From: Candidatus Bathyarchaeota archaeon
GTDB taxonomy: Archaea > Thermoproteota > Bathyarchaeia > TCS64
Length of the DNA: 5,175 nt
Direction: 5' to 3'
Assembly (NCBI GenBank): GCA_026014515.1
Contig: JAOZIG010000067.1
Span: 1 to 5,175, forward strand
The notes under the pieces are model-generated. The model did not search any database. It saw only the letters and a program-made list of their open reading frames with translations, and was not told the origin of the DNA. The translations under genes were made by a program, and so were the position numbers. This document shows, in pieces, positions 1 through 4,963 of the stretch (position 1 is its first letter; each line of letters starts with the position of its first letter).

Positions 1-832
1 TTTGGCTGCTCCTGTTGTGGGTGGATGGCTTATTGATACTTATGGGATAAACAGGGCGATGCATGGGCTCTATTTCGCTAGCTTCTGGATCGCCTCAGCG
101 ATAGCGTTGTTTAGGTTCAAGTATCTTAAGGAGACTATTGATAACCCTAAGAAGCTTGATCTGAGTCTTGGTAAGATGCCGGGACTCTTGGTTGAGGCAT
201 ACAAGAGTGTTTTTGGTGTCTTGGGTGATATTCCCCGGAGACTCTATGTCCTCTCATTCTTGGTCTCGAGTAGTGTTTTCTTTGCCTCACTGGTCAGTAG
301 CTTTTGGGTTATTCGTGCAAGTGAGATTATTGGTTTGACTGTAACCCAGTGGGGTACAGTTATGCTTGTCTCAGGTATGGTCAGTGTGGTCCTTGGTATT
401 CCCGCGGGTAGTGTTGTTGATAGATATAGTAAGAAACTGATAGCAGGAATATGCTTGATGCTTGGTGGCGTCCAGTGCTATCTTTTCCTCAGATGCACAA
501 CATTCACACATGTAATAATACTAGCAGCAATAACCACACTCACAAACAGTTTCATGAATCCAGCGTTTCAGAGCCTATTTGCTAACATGACTCCAAGAGC
601 CATGAGAGGCAGAGTGTTGTCATCTATTGGTGGTGGAGGCATATGGTTGATGCGTGGTGCATGGGGAAGCGGAGTACTGGGCATGACTATGCAGACCCTT
701 GGAACTCTACTCAGCGGGTACATCTACAACTATAACAATGGCTTGCCATGGATAATTTTGGCTGTTGCATTGATAGTAATTGGGTTCCTCTTCATTTTAC
801 TGGTCGATGAACCAAAAGTAGCTGAAATGTGA
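1..832 (+). CDS. Major facilitator superfamily transporter, C-terminal part (5' end outside window)
   Basis: This is an integral membrane secondary transporter of the MFS fold, probably an efflux-type permease; the substrate cannot be read from sequence. About 276 residues are visible and the frame is open to the left edge, so the TTG at position 2 is not a real start; a usual MFS protein of 400-430 residues would need about 150 more upstream. Numbering from position 2, I see a PVVGGWLID segment typical of the end of TM5, TM6 at about residues 20-38, a long cytoplasmic central loop at 40-80, then TM7 to TM12 at roughly 81-104, 117-139, 146-164, 169-190, 218-240 and 248-268. The TM8-TM9 loop carries motif A (GSVVDR, residues 136-141, followed by two Lys), and TPRAMRGRVLS (197-207) resembles the loop after TM10 in drug/metabolite efflux members. 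The gene ends in a palindromic terminator. Base skew changes sharply inside the gene near position 480. The family is secure; any specific substrate would be a guess. Confidence 0.88.
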   Translation, partial: LAAPVVGGWLIDTYGINRAMHGLYFASFWIASAIALFRFKYLKETIDNPKKLDLSLGKMPGLLVEAYKSVFGVLGDIPRRLYVLSFLVSSSVFFASLVSSFWVIRASEIIGLTVTQWGTVMLVSGMVSVVLGIPAGSVVDRYSKKLIAGICLMLGGVQCYLFLRCTTFTHVIILAAITTLTNSFMNPAFQSLFANMTPRAMRGRVLSSIGGGGIWLMRGAWGSGVLGMTMQTLGTLLSGYIYNYNNGLPWIILAVALIVIGFLFILLVDEPKVAEM

Positions 833-849
833 AAAAACCAGGTTTTTTC
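831..849 (+). terminator. Palindromic U-rich terminator of the MFS gene
   Basis: GAAAAAACC (831-839) and GGTTTTTTC (841-849) form a perfect 9-bp inverted repeat around one base, overlapping the last two bases of the TGA stop codon. The second arm gives a run of six U in the transcript, as expected for archaeal U-tract termination. The AT-rich stem with almost no loop means the U-run rather than a hairpin may be the active part. Because it is symmetrical it could act in both directions. Confidence 0.5.
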
Positions 850-866
850 CGATACTTTTCTACTAG

Positions 867-882
867 TTTACCCTAGGGTAAA
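867..882. promoter_or_regulatory. Perfect 16-bp palindrome, candidate operator
   Basis: TTTACCCTAGGGTAAA is identical to its reverse complement over all 16 bases. It is followed at once by a TATA-like stretch (TATATG, 884-889), so a dimeric repressor bound here would cover the BRE position of a rightward promoter. A second overlapping dyad, ATACTTT (852-858) with AAAGTAT (880-886), uses the same right flank. The region lies between the MFS terminator and the zinc-finger gene. Palindromy is observed; operator function is inferred. The TATA-like box here would start a transcript near 912, giving a leader of about 65 nt before the zinc-finger gene. Confidence 0.4.
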
Positions 883-920
883 GTATATGTAAAATAGCGT
901 TAGAAAACAAGTTGTCTCGT

Positions 921-961
921 ATTTATGGTACAAACTGTTATAACTGGTATTTACTATAATT
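921..961 (+). promoter_or_regulatory. AT-rich proximal promoter candidates of the zinc-finger gene
   Basis: Two more TATA-like stretches lie closer to the gene: ATTTATGG (921-928), which would place a transcription start near 950 just before the GGAG ribosome site, and CTATAATT (954-961), which would give an almost leaderless transcript starting close to the ATG at 990. Between them is GTTATAAC (937-944), an 8-bp palindrome, overlapped by the word AACTGGTAT (942-950), which recurs upstream of the threonine dehydrogenase gene. The sequence does not decide which box is used. Confidence 0.3.
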
Positions 962-977
962 AATTGGAGCTGGTATT

Positions 978-1148
978 TTGGCAGAACAAATGACGCAATT
1001 TCAATGTCCATGGTGTGACAGAAAGTCTGCGAGCCCCGGTGGTGTTCGCTTCCACGTAAAGCTAACACACCCCGAAAAACTCGACGAGTTTAACGCCAAC
1101 TATTACCCCGAAATGGAGTCCCGTTTCAAGGCACAGTTTGACGAGTAA
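978..1148 (+). CDS. Small single C2H2 zinc-finger protein
   Basis: This is a 56-residue protein if it starts at TTG 978, or 52 residues from ATG 990. I prefer TTG because GGAG (966-969) sits 8 nt before it, a good Shine-Dalgarno spacing, and 20 nt before the ATG. Counting from the ATG, the motif is Cys6-x2-Cys9-x12-His22-x4-His27, which fits the classical C2H2 finger pattern and predicts one bound zinc ion in the cytoplasm. The rest is an acidic/aromatic tail (NYYPEMESRF and onward) with no second finger. Small single-finger C2H2 proteins occur in archaea, where roles in DNA or protein binding are mostly untested. The gene is too short for usual length filters, but the exact motif, the ribosome site and the T-rich end directly after it support it being real. 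It converges with the protease gene, leaving a 21-bp gap. Confidence 0.8.
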   Translation: MAEQMTQFQCPWCDRKSASPGGVRFHVKLTHPEKLDEFNANYYPEMESRFKAQFDE

Positions 1149-1157
1149 CCGCCACTC

Positions 1158-1170
1158 ATTTTCTTTTTTC
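1158..1170 (+). terminator. T-rich terminator after the zinc-finger gene
   Basis: ATTTTCTTTTTTC begins 10 nt after the TAA stop and contains runs of four and six T, the usual form of an archaeal intrinsic terminator. It ends at the stop codon of the convergent protease gene. On the opposite strand the same stretch is A-rich, so it would not terminate the protease transcript. Confidence 0.5.
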
Positions 1171-1886
1171 TATATCCGTATGGCTATAGATTGTGCCATG
1201 TGAATAATATCCCTAGATGGTACTAGACGGGCTATTGATAGACAGTTTGCCTCACCATCTGTTTCATCTTCACCTACGAGTGTTGCTGCCTGCATCCCAA
1301 AGACTACTCCATCGGGTGTAAAGACTGGACAACCGCTTGAGCCGCTGTACATCATTGAGTCTGTCTCGTACCAGTCATGCAGTTCATTGTCGGTGTACTC
1401 TGATACATAAGCCGAGACGAATCCTCCTTGGAAACGCTCTGTGAGGTTGACGTTCAAGTGGTCATCATAAAAAGTAACAGAGGATAATGGGAAACCAAGT
1501 GAACCACAGCTTGTTCCAGACGCTATAATGTTTCTTGTTAACTGCATTGACTTTGTGTTTCTCGGGTTTTCTATCCTGATTAACGCCAAGTCCCTAACTG
1601 GATCGATCATCACTGGTAGCGCTGTCTCCATATTCATTCCCACATCTGGAGCCCTAATGACTTCAACAAGATCATGAAACTCGTTTTTTTCTCTGTAGAG
1701 TACATGGGCAACGGTAGCCAATACTCCGGGGGCTACCATGAAACCTGATGCTGTGCCTGCTTGTTTCTCTGTTCCCCTTGTTGTGTGACAGAGTATACCG
1801 TAGACTGCTTCCCTATTGTTTTTGACAGCTTGCTGAAACATGGCTTGGATTATGGTTTTTGACTTGTAAAAGCTAATTGGCGCCAT
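1170..1886 (-). CDS. Trypsin-like serine protease (Trypsin_2 / HtrA-type catalytic domain), cytoplasmic
   Basis: This 238-residue protein is a chymotrypsin-fold serine endopeptidase. The whole triad is visible: His61 in GVLATVAHVLY, Asp99 in DPVRDLALIRI, and Ser184 in YSGSSGCPVF, where GSSGCP matches the GNSGGP consensus with Cys186 in place of the second Gly. TASGFMVAPG (45-54) is the first barrel strand typical of HtrA- and V8-like proteases. There is no signal peptide, no membrane anchor and no PDZ domain, so it is a bare protease domain that probably works in the cytoplasm, unlike most bacterial relatives. Met1 is chosen because a TATA-like box lies about 45-60 nt upstream, giving a leader of about 25 nt; Met16 (codon at 1839-1841) is the alternative and neither has a clear ribosome site. 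It is divergent from the hydrolase gene and convergent with the zinc-finger gene. The fold and activity class are well supported; the substrate is unknown. Confidence 0.88.
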   Translation of the reverse strand: MAPISFYKSKTIIQAMFQQAVKNNREAVYGILCHTTRGTEKQAGTASGFMVAPGVLATVAHVLYREKNEFHDLVEVIRAPDVGMNMETALPVMIDPVRDLALIRIENPRNTKSMQLTRNIIASGTSCGSLGFPLSSVTFYDDHLNVNLTERFQGGFVSAYVSEYTDNELHDWYETDSMMYSGSSGCPVFTPDGVVFGMQAATLVGEDETDGEANCLSIARLVPSRDIIHMAQSIAIRI

Positions 1887-1925
1887 GAGGGGGCTTGGAC
1901 GCGGTTTATGTCCATAATCTTGAAG

Positions 1926-1940
1926 GTATATTTATTATAA
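1926..1940 (-). promoter_or_regulatory. TATA-like box of the protease gene
   Basis: Read on the minus strand this is TTATAATAAATATAC, a strong TATA-like stretch. Its 5' half (about 1932-1939) would put the transcription start near 1910, leaving a leader of about 25 nt before the ATG at 1886. The position supports Met1 as the start. The 17-bp palindrome at 1957-1973 lies just upstream, where a regulator could control this promoter. Confidence 0.45.
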
Positions 1941-1956
1941 GGCCTCAAAGATTTTC

Positions 1957-1973
1957 ATCGAAGTTACTTCGAT
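1957..1973. promoter_or_regulatory. 17-bp palindrome ATCGAAGT-T-ACTTCGAT, candidate operator
   Basis: Two perfect 8-bp arms flank a single central base. It lies in the 173-bp gap between the divergent protease and hydrolase genes, directly upstream of the protease TATA-like box. The core half-site ATCGAA/TTCGAT recurs at 1991-1996 and 2039-2044, making four copies in under 90 bp. This is the usual look of a dimeric winged-helix or HTH regulator site. The symmetry is observed; the binding is inferred. Confidence 0.45.
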
Positions 1974-1994
1974 CATTTGTATGGTTTGCATTCG

Positions 1995-2003
1995 ATATGT
2001 ATT
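1995..2003 (+). promoter_or_regulatory. Possible distal TATA box toward the hydrolase gene
   Basis: ATATGTATT is the best AT-rich element on this strand upstream of the GTG at 2061 and would place a transcript start near 2025. It overlaps the TTCGAT half-site at 1991-1996. If it is used, the transcript has a leader of about 35 nt before GTG 2061, or about 135 nt before ATG 2160. The downstream box near 2123 is a competing choice. Confidence 0.25.
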
Positions 2004-2031
2004 ATCGGTGTTAAAACACATCAATCATGAA

Positions 2032-2102
2032 GGGGGGGATCGAAGGATCGATCACTGATCGTGGACACAAAACCTAGCCATAACCAAAAACAGGGGGGGA
2101 TC
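2032..2102 (+). repeat. Two copies of GGGGGGGATC, 61 bp apart
   Basis: The 10-mer GGGGGGGATC occurs at 2032-2041 and again at 2093-2102, and both copies contain a run of seven G. The second is followed by ACC, so GGGGGGGATCACC faintly resembles an extended ribosome site, but no start codon follows at the right distance. A 13-bp dyad, CGATCA-c-TGATCG (2049-2061), lies between the copies and touches the GTG at 2061. The function is unknown. Confidence 0.6.
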
Positions 2103-2113
2103 ACCGTTTTTGA

Positions 2114-2128
2114 GGGGAAATCTATATC
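2114..2128 (+). promoter_or_regulatory. Proximal BRE/TATA candidate that supports the ATG at 2160
   Basis: GGGGAAA followed by TCTATATC looks like a purine-rich BRE joined to a TATA box (TATATC, 2123-2128). A start about 25 nt downstream falls near 2150, only about 10 nt before the ATG at 2160, the arrangement expected for a short-leader archaeal gene. This is one of two reasons for preferring ATG 2160 over GTG 2061 for the hydrolase; the other is where the conserved fold begins. Confidence 0.4.
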
Positions 2129-2159
2129 AAATCTCTTTGGCTTTAAGGTTGCTGGTATT

Positions 2160-2882
2160 ATGAAGCTCACTAAACGAGTCTATCTTGTAGGTGGATCGGG
2201 ATATGGTCTGTCTCCAAGTGGAGACTGTAACGTGTATATTGTTGATGGTGGAAACGAGTACGCATTGATTGACACTGGGGGAGGCTATGGAATCCCAGCT
2301 ATACTCAACAACATGAAGAAAGACGGACTAAACCCAAAGAAGATCACAAAGACCCTCATCACCCACTGCCACTACGACCACATAGGCGGCAACTTTGACA
2401 TCAAAGAAGAAACAGACACAGAGATATATTGTCACCCAAACGACAGAGAAGCTATCGAGACACTGAACTATCTAAGCCTATACGATATGGCTCAAGAATC
2501 AGGACTGGAGTTTGAGGCAGTACCCATTGATGCAACAGTAGCTGACGGCGATATTATCAAAGTCGGAGAGGTAGAACTGGAGACTATACATAACCCGGGA
2601 CATACCCCGGGCTGTATCAGCTTCCTAATGGAGGATGATGGTGTAAAGAGCTTGCTTTGCGGTGATATTGCTAGTGCTTCTGGTAGACTTGGATTCATTA
2701 ATGGTCCGGGGTTTGTGCTCCCTGACTGGAAGAAGAGCATCAAGAAGCTCATGGAATACACACCTCAACGGTTGTATCCGGGTCATGGTACTTTCCTCAT
2801 GGCTGATACCATGTCTCATCTGATGATGTATGACCAGAAAATGAATGCCCCATGGACCAATATCATAACAGCAGTTGGATAA
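2160..2882 (+). CDS. Metallo-beta-lactamase-fold metallohydrolase
   Basis: This is a 240-residue cytoplasmic hydrolase of the MBL superfamily, which includes glyoxalase II-, lactonase- and persulfide dioxygenase-like enzymes. The metal ligand set is complete (numbered from ATG 2160): His69, His71, Asp73 and His74 in THCHYDHIGG, His148 in NPGHTPG, Asp169 in LLCGDI, and His209 in YPGHG, so a two-metal site is expected. The N-terminal beta strands (NVYIVDGGNEYALIDTG) are typical. No RNA-processing (beta-CASP) insert, flavodoxin or rhodanese domain is present. The frame also allows a GTG start at 2061 with 33 extra residues; I prefer ATG because the fold begins right after it and a TATA-like box lies at 2123. 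The next gene, nucS, starts 4 nt after this stop, so the two are probably co-transcribed. The substrate cannot be assigned. Base skew changes strongly inside the gene, around 2290-2460. Confidence 0.85.
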   Translation: MKLTKRVYLVGGSGYGLSPSGDCNVYIVDGGNEYALIDTGGGYGIPAILNNMKKDGLNPKKITKTLITHCHYDHIGGNFDIKEETDTEIYCHPNDREAIETLNYLSLYDMAQESGLEFEAVPIDATVADGDIIKVGEVELETIHNPGHTPGCISFLMEDDGVKSLLCGDIASASGRLGFINGPGFVLPDWKKSIKKLMEYTPQRLYPGHGTFLMADTMSHLMMYDQKMNAPWTNIITAVG

Positions 2883-2886
2883 AACT

Positions 2887-3669
2887 ATGGAAACACCACA
2901 GCGCCAAACCATAATGGAAAACCCTAGCCTATCTGAGGCTGAAAACATAATCAAATCAGGTATATCCCGGCATAGAACCGTTGTGATAGCCGGAGAATGC
3001 ACTGTAGACTATGATGGACGAGCAAGCAGCAAGCTTGAATCAGGGGATCGCTTGGTGGTATTCAAACCAGATGGATCAGCACTAGTGCACCGCCCAAAGG
3101 ATTATTCACCGGTTAACTGGCAGCCATCAGGCAGCATTTTCCACACCAAGCTGGGAAAAGATGGGTTAGTTGTCCGTGTTTTCAGACGTAAAGAACGAGA
3201 ATCCATGGTGATTACCTTCACTGGATTCCAGATGGTTTCTGTGCTTGATCTCGTGGATAAAGGAGAGTTTAATCTCTATGCTTCTGAGAAAGAGATGCAG
3301 GAAGCACTGTTATTCAAACCGGATATGCTTGAGCCGGGTTTCAGACCCATGACCAAGGAGATGGCTGTAGACCCCGGCTTTATAGATATAATCGGGTATG
3401 ACGCTGAGGGCATCTTGACTGTTGTTGAGATCAAACGAGTTAAGGCGAACAAGAAAGCTGTAGAGCAGTTAAAAAAATACATGGATGTCATTGATCTTGA
3501 CTCTAACAGGACTGTACGTGCTATACTTGTGGCGCCTGAGATCACTGATAATGGGTTAGAATTGCTCAAAGAGCTTGGTTATGAGTTCAGAGCCTTGTCT
3601 CCGCAACAATGCAGCGATGTATTGAAGCAAAAGAAGGGAACACCGCTCACAGCGTTCTTTGAGCCCTAA
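2887..3669 (+). CDS. nucS: Mismatch-specific endonuclease NucS/EndoMS
   Basis: NucS cuts both strands at mismatched DNA (in studied archaeal enzymes mainly G:T, G:G and T:T), starting a MutS/MutL-independent mismatch repair with the sliding clamp PCNA. The protein has 260 residues from ATG 2887, near the family's usual length. The N-terminal DNA-binding half shows GECTVDYDGRASSKL, RLVVFKPDGSALVHRP and PVNWQPSGS, strongly conserved in the family. The RecB-like nuclease half carries the catalytic residues Asp167 (FIDIIGYD), Glu181 and Lys183 (VVEIKRVK). The C-terminus, PLTAFFEP, resembles a PCNA-interacting box (hydrophobic-x-x-Phe-Phe) without the leading Gln. A TTG at 2875 in the same frame overlaps the hydrolase gene by 8 nt; ATG 2887, 4 nt after that stop, is preferred, and a third in-frame ATG lies at 2911-2913, immediately before ENPSLSEAE. 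It is probably expressed from the hydrolase promoter. The identification is very secure. Confidence 0.95.
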   Translation: METPQRQTIMENPSLSEAENIIKSGISRHRTVVIAGECTVDYDGRASSKLESGDRLVVFKPDGSALVHRPKDYSPVNWQPSGSIFHTKLGKDGLVVRVFRRKERESMVITFTGFQMVSVLDLVDKGEFNLYASEKEMQEALLFKPDMLEPGFRPMTKEMAVDPGFIDIIGYDAEGILTVVEIKRVKANKKAVEQLKKYMDVIDLDSNRTVRAILVAPEITDNGLELLKELGYEFRALSPQQCSDVLKQKKGTPLTAFFEP

Positions 3670-3721
3670 ATTACAAGCGATCTTTTACACAAAAAGGGTA
3701 GGGGTATTAAGCCCTAAATTA
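3662..3721 (+). repeat. 12-bp direct repeat AGCCCTAAATTA spanning both convergent stop codons
   Basis: AGCCCTAAATTA occurs at 3662-3673 and at 3710-3721, 48 bp apart. The first copy holds the TAA of nucS; the second holds the TAG of kbl read on the minus strand. The identity may come from a local duplication of the convergent gene ends, or from chance in a shared low-complexity context. No function is assigned. Confidence 0.6.
3680..3715. terminator. Shared terminator region between convergent nucS and kbl
   Basis: The 44-bp gap has CTTTT (3682-3686) downstream of nucS on the plus strand, and AAAAA (3691-3695), which is TTTTT after kbl on the minus strand. AGGG (3700-3703) can pair with CCCT (3712-3715) to form a short hairpin just before that minus-strand T-run. 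This suits termination of kbl better than of nucS. Confidence 0.4.
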
Positions 3722-4901
3722 TCTCTAATTTCTTGCCTATTGTCTCTATTTTCCCTATTACGTCATCCAGTTGGTCTTTTGTGAGCTTGGCATGCATCTG
3801 GACCCTGATGCGTGAAAGATCACGTGCAACCATTGGGAAAACAATGGGCACAACATAGATTCCAGCCTTGTAGAGCTCATCCGCCAGTGCCTTGGCTTTG
3901 TGGCTCTCACCAACAATTATCGGTATGATTGGTGTCTGGCTGTTGCCTGTGTTGAAGCCAAGGTCGATCACAGCCTGTTTGAAGTATTCTGTGTTCTTCC
4001 AGAGGTTATCCACGTGCTGTGGCTCGTTCTCAAGGACATCAATGGCTGCTATAGTTGCTGCTGCAATCGCTGGTGGATGACTGCTGCTTAGTAACCATGT
4101 TCTGCTCTTGTTGTAGGCGAACTTTACTAGACTATCTGAACCAGAAATATGTCCACCGATGGTACCATAGGCTTTGCTGAAGGTACCCATCTCGACCTGT
4201 ACGTCCTTGTGGGTTAAGTTGAAGTGGCTAACGATACCTCTTCCTCCTTTTCCAAGGACTCCTTCACCGTGAGCATCATCAACATAGATCATTGCACCGT
4301 GTTTCTTACCATGTTTTGCAACCATGTCAAGTGGGGCCATATCTCCATCCATGCTAAAGACACCATCTGTGATGATGAGAATCCTTCTTGGGTTGTTTTT
4401 CTCGGCTTCCTCAAGCATCAGAGCGAGATCATCCATGTTATTATGTTTGTAGACCGCTCTATCGGCTCTGCTTAATCTGACCCCATCGATAATGCTGCCA
4501 TGGTTAAGCTCATCACTGATGATCAAGTCACCTTTATCGACCAGTTGAGGTATCAAACCACTGTTCGCCATGAACCCTGTTGGATATGTGAGGCTCGCCT
4601 CGGCTTTCTTGAACTTTGCTAGTCTTTCCTCTAGCTCCATGTGGACATCCATGTTGCCACTTATGGCTCGGACCGCTCCTGAACCCACTCCATATTTCTC
4701 AATCGCTTCAAGGGCAGCTTGTTTGAGTTTCGGATGGGTAGCTAAACCCAGATAATTGTTAGCGCAGAGGACTATTACTTCTCGTCCATCTACCATTGTG
4801 ACGGGTTCTGATGCCCCTTGAAGCTCTTTAAGTCTCCAATCAAGGGCTTTGTCTACTAATTCTTGGTATTCTTTCTGGAGGAAACCAGTTGGATCTCTCA
4901 T
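3714..4901 (-). CDS. kbl: 2-amino-3-ketobutyrate CoA ligase (glycine C-acetyltransferase)
   Basis: Kbl is a cytoplasmic PLP enzyme of the alpha-oxoamine synthase family that splits 2-amino-3-ketobutyrate with CoA to give glycine and acetyl-CoA, the second step of threonine breakdown. At 395 residues it matches the usual length (about 398). Visible landmarks are ANNYLGLATHP (47-57), the GSGAVRAISGNMDVHMELE segment (73-91), His134 in ELNHGSIIDG (ring stacking on PLP), Asp208-Asp209-Ala-His211 in YVDDAHGEGVLG, the Schiff-base Lys243 in GTFSKAYG, and Arg366 in RIRVQM for the substrate carboxylate. Relatives such as 8-amino-7-oxononanoate synthase or serine palmitoyltransferase share this fold, but the divergent threonine dehydrogenase gene next door makes Kbl the best choice. 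The start has AAGGT about 7 nt upstream. The gene faces away from tdh across a shared control region. Confidence 0.93.
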   Translation of the reverse strand: MRDPTGFLQKEYQELVDKALDWRLKELQGASEPVTMVDGREVIVLCANNYLGLATHPKLKQAALEAIEKYGVGSGAVRAISGNMDVHMELEERLAKFKKAEASLTYPTGFMANSGLIPQLVDKGDLIISDELNHGSIIDGVRLSRADRAVYKHNNMDDLALMLEEAEKNNPRRILIITDGVFSMDGDMAPLDMVAKHGKKHGAMIYVDDAHGEGVLGKGGRGIVSHFNLTHKDVQVEMGTFSKAYGTIGGHISGSDSLVKFAYNKSRTWLLSSSHPPAIAAATIAAIDVLENEPQHVDNLWKNTEYFKQAVIDLGFNTGNSQTPIIPIIVGESHKAKALADELYKAGIYVVPIVFPMVARDLSRIRVQMHAKLTKDQLDDVIGKIETIGKKLEII

Positions 4902-4935
4902 CGTTATACCTTCATATCCCAGTATCCCGTCTATT

Positions 4936-4949
4936 GTTTAATTTTTTCC
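4936..4949 (-). promoter_or_regulatory. BRE/TATA-like element of kbl
   Basis: On the minus strand this reads GGAAAAAATTAAAC, a purine-rich BRE-like stretch running into a TATA-like one. A start about 25 nt downstream falls near 4913, giving a leader of about 12 nt that still includes the weak AAGGT ribosome site. The alternative TTTATTGG just upstream would give a leader of about 26 nt. Confidence 0.35.
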
Positions 4950-4963
4950 AATAAACCACCGTA

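Noticed and set aside
2..4. TTG at position 2 as the start of the MFS gene
   Set aside because: The visible protein begins in the middle of the transporter fold near TM5, so the true start must lie left of the window.
868..1068. Minus-strand ORF of 66 codons
   Set aside because: It lies over the zinc-finger gene and the upstream palindrome, has no recognisable motif, and the plus-strand frame has an exact C2H2 pattern and a ribosome site.
2032..2116. Possible G-quadruplex from the G7, G7 and G4 runs
   Set aside because: The runs are separated by about 54 and 13 bases and only two are long, so a standard quadruplex with short loops cannot form.
2492..3002. Two minus-strand ORFs (2492-2761 and 2625-3002)
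   Set aside because: Both are antisense to the hydrolase and the start of nucS, whose frames hold complete catalytic motifs; their translations look like shadow sequence.
3276..3569. Minus-strand ORF of 97 codons
   Set aside because: Antisense to the nuclease domain of nucS, Ser/Ile-rich and without any domain signature.
3892..4755. Four plus-strand ORFs of 61-83 codons
   Set aside because: All are antisense to kbl, which has all its PLP-site residues; no ribosome sites or motifs support them.
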